A stretch of 64,000 bases of DNA, from contig OX596339.1 of assembly GCA_951394405.1 (NCBI GenBank), positions 1,054,001 to 1,118,000 of the forward strand. The letters run 5' to 3'. Position 1 is the first letter of the stretch, and the number at the start of each line of letters is the position of its first letter. The translations under genes were made by a program, and so were the position numbers. Below, piece by piece: positions 52,184-61,245 of the stretch. Under the pieces are notes generated by a model. The model had not been told where the DNA came from. It did not search any database and saw only the letters and a program-made list of their open reading frames with translations. Source of the stretch: Coprinellus micaceus. Lineage: Eukaryota; Basidiomycota; Agaricomycetes; Agaricales; Psathyrellaceae.

Positions 52184-53991
52184 ATGTCGTCTCTCCCGCA
52201 CGAAAGAATTCCACAGAACGACGTCTCTCCCACTCTGGCGTCGTTCTACGACCTTCCAAATGAACTCCTTCTGAACGTGGTCTCCCAGGTAATATTAGTC
52301 GCCAATCCCGTCTTTACTTACGCACTCATAATTGCCATTCCCCATTCTCACAGATACGTACGAAGCGTGCCTTAGGAACCCTGAGGCTGTTATCGCGCGT
52401 CCTCGATGAGATGGTGAAAGACCGAGTCGCGGAACGTCTCTCCCTCATAGGCAACCTTGACAAGGTGGAAAGTATGCTGTCCACCCCGAATACCTTCGAT
52501 CAGTCTTGTGGGACTTTGCGCATTGCGCAGCATAATTACCCAAACGACCACTATGGATGTGTGGTCCTCGCAAAGTTGGTTGGAAAGATGAAAGGGTTGC
52601 ACACGATCCAGTGGGTATCCCGATCCGCTTGAGCAAATCATCGCACCTACTGATACGAGCACTGATCGTAAAAAGGTGGATTGTCGGACGAGATCTCAAC
52701 GAACAAGTTCTGAAATCTATCTCTGAGCTTCCCTTGCTGGAAAACCTCGAGGTGGCCTTCTGCGCCAGGCCGTCGGACCTCAACCAACTGATATTACTGC
52801 CCAAGCCCACCATGGAAAAGATGAAGAGACTAAGTATCCGGTTCCGCACTCTCGATGGACATAGCAGGCTCCCCTGGGCGCTTTATGCAAGAGCCCCCAT
52901 CTCCTATCTCATCGCCAACGCTCCTGCGCTGGAACATCTGGACATTGGCTCGGCTGCCACCCAGTATAATGACGACCCGATCCATGGAACCCCCCCTGAT
53001 CCACGACATCGACCACTCGATCTCGAGCCGTTGATTATTCATCTCCAGGGCCGGGCAGACTTCGAACCTTCGATCCGGAGCTTCAGTCCCCTGGCTCTCA
53101 AGTTTCCCACATCACCCTCCACCATGGGGTTCTTCACGCATCTGACGACCCTACACATATCTAACCACCTTCGGGAGCAAGAGGTCATCTGGCCCGCACT
53201 GCGTACGTCGGGTATCCGTCTAACGACAATCATAGTGGAATGGCTTTCTTCCCCTCTCATCCAATATCTCCACGGCTACCAAGGATTAAGGGGGTTCCAT
53301 CTGGACATTTCATCGCCCAATGGATGCTATGCACTCGACCCGGACGTCCTGCTTCTCCTGACGTACGCGCTTCCGGGGCATCACCAAACGCTGACTGACC
53401 TGCGCTTTCGTCCGCGCGACGACATGACGGTGGATCGCCAGGCTGCTCAGCGGAGGCCCAATACTATGCTATGGGACATTCCAACAGTCCTTGGCAATTT
53501 GCATTCCTTTGGTCGCATTGAGAGGTTGGACTTGGTGCAGTACATGATTGATATGTCTGTCGAACAACAACAGAGGGACCTGGTGTGTGCTTTCCGCTTC
53601 CGTTCCCGTATGCATGTTCACCGACCTTCCCTTCCAGTCATCAAACATCTCTGCGATAACCTCCCTCCAATTAACGAACCTCAAAAGTGTCCACCTGAAC
53701 ATCATCGGTGTGACCCGTCCCTGCAGAAACGGGATGTTTGATCCACCGCAAAACTTCCGCCGGCTTCTTCGATACCTGGTGGAGGAACTCAAGCTCGGGC
53801 AGCAGCCTTCACAGAACTGGAGACGCCTGCGCATTGTCTTGTGTATCCCGGATATGCAGACGGATTTCCCGTTCCTGTTGTATCGATTCGTGAGTCGGAT
53901 CGTGCTCAAAGAACAGGACGTATATGGACTCCAGAAGGATCTCGAGGAGACGGAGCTCCTCAACGAGCCTGGGTATGTGGTCGAAAGATAA
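52184..53991 (+). CDS. F-box/leucine-rich protein, subfamily II (four exons, intact)
   Basis: Exons 52184-52288, 52354-52610, 52676-53582, 53638-53991; 540 residues; all introns 55-65 nt with family phases 0-2-0. F-box core FYDLPNELLLNVV, continued by RALGTLRLLSRVLDEMVKD. Leucine-rich segments LENLEVAFCARP, LEHLDIGSAAT and GYQGLRGFHLDI follow; the last exon has NWRRLRIVLCIPDMQ and TELLNEPGYVVER. Very close to the damaged 50027 copy on the opposite strand (shared MSSLP start and FYDLP core) and serves as its intact reference. It converges on the degraded 56201 copy. Inferred SCF substrate receptor. Confidence 0.84.
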
Positions 53992-54008
53992 AGCTTGAAG
54001 CTTGAAGC
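53992..54008. repeat. AAGCTTG tandem repeat, copy 1
   Basis: AGCTTGA units directly after the stop codon of the 52184 gene. A second, longer block occurs 290 bp on. Confidence 0.7.
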
Positions 54009-54384
54009 GTTGTTGTGGTATACTGTCCCTTTGTGTCTGGTGTCCTTGTGGCAGTATTTTACTCATTTACCCATGTGTTGTCCTACTCAGACATGTCTAA
54101 GTATTCCTTTTGTCCTCTCAGGTTCGCTATGCAATTACAGGACCCAACGCAGGTCATCTCGTCACGATCCTGCTAAGCACTTCCGCGACTGCGCGGTAAT
54201 TTGGGTGCTTAAAATTACAACGCAGTTTGTGCGATGTATATGGGCTCGAATTGTAGAAAATATACAACTTTGCAAGTGTGGGCTTGAAGCTTGAAGCTTG
54301 AAGCTCGAAAAAGATAACAAGAGCGGGTTAAGGAAGAGAAGGAGCATTTGTACAACTGCGGAGGACCGGGGGTACATTGGCTAC
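54009..54384. other. intergenic between convergent F-box genes
   Basis: A second AAGCTTG block lies at 54281-54305. A degenerate motif copy (TGGGTGCTTAAAA) is at about 54203. No gene seen. Confidence 0.45.
54281..54305. repeat. AAGCTTG tandem repeat, copy 2
   Basis: About three and a half units of GCTTGAA. Together with copy 1 it brackets the gap between two convergent F-box genes. Confidence 0.7.
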
Positions 54385-56201
54385 TTACAAGATGGCGTCC
54401 CAGTGGCGCCCAGGGTCATTGAGTACTTCCGTAGCCGTTTCGTGACACTCCATCCGATATACGTTCTCCTCCTCGTTATAACCAACTTGGTAAACAATGC
54501 GATCCAGCCCGAATGGGAACTCCGGAACTTCGAGGGACCGAGGGTCATGTTTCTCGTCGATGACTAAAATCAAACGCAAATCCCTCCAATTTGGAGATGG
54601 CCGCTGAAGGTCGAACCGGGTTACGTAGTCGACAAGTGGTTGTTTGTGCTCAGTTTGAAGAGGACGTATCGTAGAGGGGGACATTTTCAGGTAAACTGTT
54701 TTGAGGTTGCTTGAGTGAGCAGCTATTGCTGTCAGAGCAGAAGCCTGTGTCAGGCCGCCTCTATGTAAGCACAGCGCATTCGCCCTGACAGTGAAAACGG
54801 CCACTCACCACCGCTTCTTCTTCCCCATCAACAAGGTCGATTCCGTGCCGTACGAAACCCAAGGTTTCAATACGGTGGAAATGGTCCAGCTCGCGGAGAA
54901 GGACCGGGATAACTTCCCATAATAGCATGCCTCCCGATCTGCCTTGAGGCTCTACGTGCGCGCAAATATGTAGATCGGCCAGCGTCGTGCAATGTGGCAG
55001 GAGCCCATGCGTCAGCAGACGCCGAATCTGCTCGTTGCGCCCATGGCGCTTTACACCCCAGCGCACCATGTGGAATGTGTGTAATCCACGATAGGCGTGT
55101 AGGTACTCCATGAGGTTTTGGGAGACCGAATAGAGTTTAATTGTCGTTAAATTGACTCTAGACGCCCGGAGAGTGGGCCAGATGTGGTCTAACTTTAGCT
55201 GGGTATACTCATCGCCAATCTCCAGCGTTGATAACTTCGTGAAGAACCCCATAGCGCTCGGGGAAGAAAAACTTGACGGCTGGCCCCATGGTGATTCTTC
55301 GGAGGGCTGGTCGGAAGTTAGGCTGGTTTTGGAGGTGGGCGAAGAAATCCTCGAGGTTGAGCACATCTGTATCCAACGTGCGGTATGTAGCGCAGCCGTC
55401 GATCCTCAGGTATTCGAGGTGAGGGGAATTAGCAATTAGGTGACAGATAGCACCCTTGGCGTCGGAGAGGTCTCGCTTGTAGTAACGGCGGGGATCATGG
55501 GGGGATAGTCAGGGGAGCGTATGGCAGGATAGCCAAGGAAGGGGAAGCTTAGGCATATTTTCTTGAACTTGAATGGGGTAGATCGTGGAAGGAATATCGG
55601 GTCGAGGCTCTGGTGTGCGACACAATCTATCCCCATGTTATCCAATCGAGGGAGTTCGCAGATGGAATTGAATATTTTCTCATTGAGGCCTCTTCGGGAA
55701 CTCCATCTAACTATCCATGTCAGCTATTTTAGTAAGTTGGGTACTCCCCATGTGCATTGGGTAACTCACATAATGGTGTGAAGACCTATCATTTTCCCGA
55801 CCGTCTTCGCAACTAGATCCAAGTACTGAGGCTCGGGTGCCAACACAGGCTCTGAAATATACGCTCTCTGGCAAAATTCATCGAATGCGTTGGGACTGGA
55901 TGCCATATTTTTAACCTTGGCGAGGTCGTCAATATGAACGACCTGGGCTACCCGTCCCTTCAACAACGCATCGAACTCACGGCATACCAGCCTTAGCTCA
56001 GGCAGAACACGCCTTGGGTGGAACTATGAAACCCAAGGGTGAGCATGGGCTGGGAACGTTGATACCATTCTCAGCGCATACCTCGAGCAGTATCTTTGAG
56101 AGTAGCTCAGTCGGAAGGTTATCGGAGAAGGTCACCTGCTGGGACAGAGTCGGAGATGCGTCTTCCTGCTCGAGTTCCAATAGCTGAGGGACGGAGGACA
56201 T
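54385..56201 (-). pseudogene. F-box subfamily II copy with at least two homopolymer frameshifts
   Basis: Exons by homology: 56201-56082, 56023-55770, 55706-54809, 54744-54385. Exons 1, 2 and 4 are intact (FSDNLPTELLSKIL; RRVLPELRLVCREFDALL; NWRDLRLILVIDEKHD). Exon 3 changes frame twice: at a run of six G near 55499-55504 (homology resumes as RRYYKRDLSDAKGAICHLI and LEYLRIDGCATY) and at a run of five A at 55267-55271 (then SPSAMGFFTKLSTLEI and on to the end). Both are classic slippage sites. Without correction the protein ends soon after the first shift. Divergent from relatives even where in frame, so probably an old, dying copy. Confidence 0.75.
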
Positions 56202-57145
56202 GCTTGGATGTACAGGTGGGCTCTGAGATGGCGGTCGATGAAGAAAAAGCTTCGAGCTCGAGTCATCACCTTTCAAACTCAACTCCGAGCTTCAAAGGGA
56301 TGAAAACGTACCATACCATTCATTTTAGCCCCTCTCTTTACGTCGCGATGCCTTACTTACCCCCGGCGTGTCATCCGTGGCTGATCCGGGCCCGAGTCGA
56401 GTTCGCCTGTGATGGCAGGTTGGGCGCTTATCTGCGACATCCGCCATCAATTATTCAGTCGCACTCTGGCCATCAGTGGACACGAGCGCGACACTTCCTC
56501 GCGGTCGAAGTCTAGAAGGCCAGAGACGCGTTATTTCTTTCCTTACAAGACAAGGGCACGATACTGGCGATAAGGCGAAGAGACAAGAACATCGGTCGAA
56601 TACAAAGGTGACTCCCTCGCTTCGAATTCCCACCGCGACCTCCCCTCGATCGTCGGTCTCTTGTCGGGCCCACCGAGTCCGCTCATTCGTTGTTCAGCTC
56701 GTCATTTGATTCGTTAATTTGTCCACGTCAGTAAATACAAGGGCAGGTAGGAGGTATAGTACAAGGTGACCAAGCGGCTTCGCACAGCAAGTGCCGAGGC
56801 GTACGTGAGTGTGTCGATGTGCGTGAGGGATGTGGTAAGTATGTACAGTAATAAGTAAGATGCGTTATGTGTCGATCGATGCAGGTACGTAGGTAGGTAA
56901 GTATGCTGCATGTGCCAAGTGTGAGTGAGATCCGTCTATGATAGATATGCGTTAGTGAGTCGTTTGAGAATTTAGTCGTCGTATGGCGGTGTGATATGCC
57001 GTCGAAGAGATGAAGCATGGATGCGAGGGGGATGATAGAATAGCGGTGTTGCGCGTCAGAAAGTCGGATGGGTTATGGAGGGTTCGTCTAAGCAGGTCGG
57101 AGCGTTCACGATAGGGTCCAGGGAAACGAGGTCGGAAGGAACGCA
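56202..57145. other. intergenic, promoter of the 56201 copy and 3' flank of the LPMO gene
   Basis: GGGCGCTTAT at 56422 is 221 bp upstream of the F-box start. A low-complexity stretch of GTAGGTA-like units lies near 56880-56905. No gene seen. Confidence 0.45.
56422..56431. promoter_or_regulatory. GGGCGCTT motif
   Basis: GGGCGCTTAT 221 bp upstream of the ATG at 56201. Confidence 0.45.
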
Positions 57146-58320
57146 TTACGCGCTAACACCATGCCCCACACCCACCGCCTTCAGCCCCCCATTAAACGCC
57201 AACCTCCTCATAATCCTACTAATATGCCTCGGGCGCACATCAGCCGTCGGCTTCGCAGCCTGCGACCGCGCGCCCTTCTTGATCTTGCAGACTTGCTTGG
57301 TGCTGCCCGACGAGGTGGTGGTAGAGCCCGAGTTGCCGTTGTTGCCTGAGGTGGAGCCAGAGCCGCTGTTGCCGTCGGTCGATCCTGAGCCTGAGTTGCC
57401 TCCGTTGTTGTTTCCGGAGCCAGAGCCGCTACCGCTGCCACTCCCCGAGCCACTGCCACTGCCAGTCGATCCCGAGCCGCCACTCCCCGAGCCACCGCTG
57501 CCACTCGAGCCGTCCGAGGCGAGCTGGGCAAGGGGAGGTCCGGGGAAGACGTAGTCGCTGGGGTTCTGCCCAAAGACGTTGACATGGATGCCCGCGTCGT
57601 CGTCGCTGTACGTTCCGGGGATGCTCACGAGCTCACTGGAGGAGGGCTTTCCAGTTCCGGAGCCAGTGACAGAGAGCTGCGAGCAGGAGGCATAGAACTC
57701 TGCCATCCCGCGGGTTTGGGCTATGTGCAGAGCGATGATCTCGTGTCGCATGAGGTAGTTCCCGGCCGCGAGGGAAGAGGGGACAGTCACGGAAACGGTT
57801 TTGCCTTCGACTGTGGAATAAAAATAGGTTAGGTCAGGTGAGGCTACGGAGATAAAATGAAAAACTTACATAGATCTTGTTGGACCCAATCGTTGCCGCT
57901 AGACTTGTAGCCTTGCTGTTCAATCTTGAACCACCTGGCCTTCGTCGAGTCGAAGCCCTCACACCCCGAGGCGCCACAATCCGCGAGGTACGTGATAATA
58001 GGGCCCACATTATGCGGCCACTTGCTCAGATCAGCCCCTCTCCAGTCAAACTCTAAGCTATCCCCCGCTTTGACTGTAGCGGTTTGGGACGCAGGGAACC
58101 CACCACCAGTGCCACAGTTGATATCGGGATTGGTAGCGCCGTAGATGGGGTCGGGACTGGTGATTTGGCGTATGACTGAGGGGGTGTTGGAGCGCTGGTC
58201 AGAGGGCCGTGCGCCGACGAAGGTGTCGCCGCCGTTGACAGTGAATTGGTGCACGAATCCGTGCGCGGAGACGTAGGATGCGAGGAGTAGGGGAGCGAGG
58301 AGGAGCGATGGAGAGAACAT
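57146..58320 (-). CDS. AA9 lytic polysaccharide monooxygenase with Gly/Ser-linked basic tail
   Basis: Two exons, 58320-57870 and 57810-57146; 371 residues. A 19-residue signal peptide (ends YVSA) exposes His20 as the N-terminal residue of the copper histidine brace; the second brace residue is His103 (PHNVGP). LMRHEIIALH supplies the conserved second-sphere His173, and FYASC the axial Tyr190. The residue two before Tyr is Glu188, where AA9 enzymes normally have Gln. The enzyme class oxidatively cleaves cellulose or hemicellulose outside the cell. The catalytic domain is followed by a Gly/Ser linker of about 70 residues and a basic end with RPRHISRIMRRL, instead of a CBM1. TATAAA lies 185 bp upstream. 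Confidence 0.92.
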
Positions 58321-58503
58321 GGTGGTCGTGAGGAGAAAGGCTCGAAATGTCGTGGGGAGTGTGTAGATTATGATATGAATAGGGTGTGATTGGAACGGAA
58401 AACCTGGAGGCAAACGCGCAGCGCAGCCCAACAAGTCAGAAGAGACAGAAATAGAAGAGAGGCGGTGTCGGGGAATGAGGGAAGGCTCACCTGATAGCCT
58501 GGC

Positions 58504-58509
58504 TTTATA
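58504..58509 (-). promoter_or_regulatory. TATA box of the LPMO gene
   Basis: TATAAA on the minus strand, 185 bp upstream of the ATG. Confidence 0.5.
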
Positions 58510-58833
58510 CCATGAGGTTCGGGTGGCGTGTACAAGGCTCGTACTCCCTCGCCGCAAAGCGCTTCATTGTCTACTCAGTGGCATTGTTAAACCCTAAAAA
58601 TACCTTCCCGCTTTGCCCCCGTGTCCAGTGGCTGTGACAAAGCTCCTGTTATGGAACCATTTCAAACTCCGCCCGACGTGAGCCTCGAGGCAGGAGCCTG
58701 GATTGTTGGAGATGAAACGGAAATGTTGAGCAAAATTGGGGTTCTTGGAGTCTGAAGCAAGAGCTTCACTTAGGGTGGTGGGAATGGGAGGGCGTCGGCT
58801 TGCTTGGAGTCAATCAGTATGGTCAAAGCAAAC

Positions 58834-58842
58834 AAGCGCCCG
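58834..58842. promoter_or_regulatory. GGGCGCTT motif (AAGCGCCCG)
   Basis: Exact octamer about 515 bp upstream of the LPMO start codon. Confidence 0.3.
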
Positions 58843-59926
58843 TGCCTTGCTTGTTCCGATCGATCACACCCGGGTCCCTTGGGCCTTCGCTTTGGTTCGC
58901 AGTGGTGGTTTATAAATAGCTAACGGGCAAAGAAAAGAATTAGACCTTCACCAAGCTCCAGCTCCGGCTCGAGTCTAATTTTAGGCGCGACGTGGATGCC
59001 TGGGACAATGGCTGCCTTTTGTTCCGCTGAGTAGTCTCTCATAACTACGTACGCACCTGCCAGTGGGCTTCTGGCTTGCCTTCAGCAATCAACTTCCCGG
59101 GGAGCATTCCCCAAAATGAAGCAGGGCCGCGCAAACAGAAGAAGTATAGCTGGGCCACGTACACAGAACGAAGGTAAGTCATTCATCGTCTATTGTGATT
59201 GCTTCAGCAACTGATTGGTCACTTTTTCCGTCAATACTTACCGGTACTTACGGTGCGTCAACGTTGCACCAGGATGTCGCTCTCATATCAAGCTTCTGGC
59301 GCTTTGACCCCAGGTCGCCTGTGGACCTGCAGCTGTCCAATGGGCCTGAGGGCCTCGAGGAGACCATCGAATATTCTTTTGTAGGTTGCAAAGGCTATCG
59401 CGTCAAACTCTTTGACGCGGCCCGCAAGTGCCTGTCTGTCAGTGTCATCGCGACTGGGCGCTAATCTCTAGTCACGTGTCAATGAATACTTGGGCAGACG
59501 CTCAAGTTTCATCTCACCCCTCCGTTCCGTTCGATGGCCATCTTGTATTCCCTCTGATTAGGAGTCCACCGACTCCCTTTCTAGCCCTTTGTATAGACGC
59601 TCTGCTCCATCTGCAGACTTGACACAAAGCACTCGATTGTCTCTGAAGGTAGACGCGCGGCGTCCCTAGCGATTCGTGTTGCTCCTCGGTTCGATAGATA
59701 CGTTCCGTTCGATTAGGCGGTTATGCGGGACGATCGCTGTCCTGAAAGCTTTTCGGCATACTCAGCATCGGGTGATGCAAAGTGCTACCAGGTTCCTATC
59801 AGTATATGACCTCGGGTGGGATGGAATACCGCGGCGAGTAATGATATTGGTTGTCTCCCTTGCGACGCATGTGCTTTCCGTGTAACGATTCCAGGTCTCG
59901 AACTTCCACGCCAGCCTTATTGATAC

Positions 59927-60836
59927 TCAGTCATATCCTTTGAACGATCTATTCCTCTTCACCGAACTTCTGTGATCCTTCTCCAACCTCCTCTGAACTT
60001 TCTCGGCCTTGACGAGCCCATCAACCCTCTTCTTCTTTTCCTCTGGCGTAGCGTTCTTTAGGCCCGTTGTCGATGCACTCAGAACGATAGCGCGCAACTA
60101 AGCAATTTGGGGTTCAAGGGTTGAGCTGCGGAGTTCAGTGAGGAAGTAAACGTTGCGACGCACCTTGGTTAGACAGTCGTCGATGTTCTGTGCCTGGGAT
60201 CGAGTGGTTGTCGACGTAACCAGGATGGAATGAGAGGATGCAGTATAGTGCGGCTGCGTATACCGAACTAAGGTTAGCTGTCCTCCTTTGGAACTAGAGC
60301 TGCATAGGTGACTCACATCTTCAACCAACACTCCTCTCGCCCACACAGGTATCCATGGCGCGTCAAGGTTGCACCGGAGTGTAACCTTCGTGTTCACCTT
60401 GTTCACGTTCTAGTAGGACGTGCGTGAGCTGGCATCCCAAACGCCTCAGGAAAGCCCGTTGTACCTGTCCTCCAGGCCCAGAGCTCCTTGAAAAGGTCAT
60501 CTCGATCCCTTTGGCGTCTCGCAGTGCTGCCGCGTCAACCTGCTTGAAGCGGTCCACCCAGTGTCTGACTCGGTTCAGCGTTTCGGTTTTACTCTCTCCG
60601 GCGTCTTTCTTTTGACCCTCTTGAGGCTCTGCATTTGGGTCTGGGAGTTGGGTGATGGGCGGTGGGGTTGGGAGTGGCGAGGAGAGAACGGCGGCTGACT
60701 TCGAGAACGGTGACGACGACGAGGCAAAAGGCAGGAGCGGCCTACTCAGAGTCCTCGAAACGTGTTGGCTAACAGGGGCTTTCCGCAGGAAATGGGACGT
60801 GGAACGATGAAGACCTGGTTGTACTCTGGAGAACAT
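59927..60836 (-). CDS. Mitochondrial peptidyl-tRNA hydrolase, ICT1-like (RF-1 domain with GGQ)
   Basis: Four exons: 60836-60465, 60409-60317, 60253-60164, 60097-59927; 241 residues, all introns phase 0 and 55-66 nt. The N-terminus (MFSRVQPGLHRSTSHFLRK) is a mitochondrial presequence. The catalytic loop SRSSGPGGQNVNKVNTKV contains Gly-Gly-Gln (Gln124) that hydrolyses peptidyl-tRNA in release factors. SILVTSTTTRSQAQNIDDCL is the second hallmark of the family, and the Lys/Arg-rich end (KVQRRLEKDHRSSVKRNRS) matches the tail that reaches into the mRNA channel in ICT1. It rescues stalled mitochondrial ribosomes. Two GGGCGCTT sites sit 14 and 72 bp upstream of the ATG. Confidence 0.93.
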
Positions 60837-60849
60837 GGTTCGGAAGAAG

Positions 60850-60857
60850 AAGCGCCC
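60850..60857. promoter_or_regulatory. GGGCGCTT motif (AAGCGCCC)
   Basis: Exact octamer 14 bp upstream of the ICT1-like start, so probably in or near the leader. Confidence 0.35.
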
Positions 60858-60907
60858 AGATCACTGTTCGGCTAGGACCGTCGGTTTCCAGCCCAGCCGA
60901 GATTCCG

Positions 60908-60917
60908 ATAAGCGCCC
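60908..60917. promoter_or_regulatory. GGGCGCTT motif (ATAAGCGCCC)
   Basis: Second copy in the same orientation, 72 bp upstream of the ICT1-like start. It lies in the 409-bp divergent promoter shared with the 61246 gene. Confidence 0.4.
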
Positions 60918-61245
60918 GCTCCTGCCAGTGATTGTCAGGAACCCTGGAACATAACAATGGCGTCAACCGGCATCGGCTTGCGCAATCGTTGCAACTCTCC
61001 GTCCACGCTATCCGACTTTACACCCGTGCTACAACAACGCCCGCATCCCCTCACACCCAACTTCAAGCTTCAATCCAATAACCCACCAATTCAATGGCTA
61101 CCTCCTCCGTTCTAGGTGTTCCTGAATGTTTGATGACATGTCAAACAGGTCCAAACGAGTCAGAGGGTCAGGAGCGCATCGCATAGGCCCCCAGTCTGAG
61201 TCTAGATCCGTACACCATCGTTTTCGCTATCTCCCCCCGTCGACC

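Larger units (their letters stand above)
58321..59926. other. 1.6-kb intergenic region
   Basis: Promoter of the LPMO gene and 3' flank of the release-factor gene. A frame at 59195-59464 (plus) is open but would need a 34-nt intron to gain a start. GGGCGCTT at 58834 and GGGCGCTA at 59455 are present. Confidence 0.45.

Noticed and set aside
56714..57018. Minus-strand Thr/Tyr/His-rich frames
   Set aside because: Arise from GTAGGTA-type low-complexity DNA; no splice or domain support.
59119..59464. Two-exon gene on the plus strand joining a short ATG frame at 59119 to the open frame ending at 59464
   Set aside because: It needs a 34-nt intron, much shorter than any other here (50-101 nt), and the product has no recognisable pattern.
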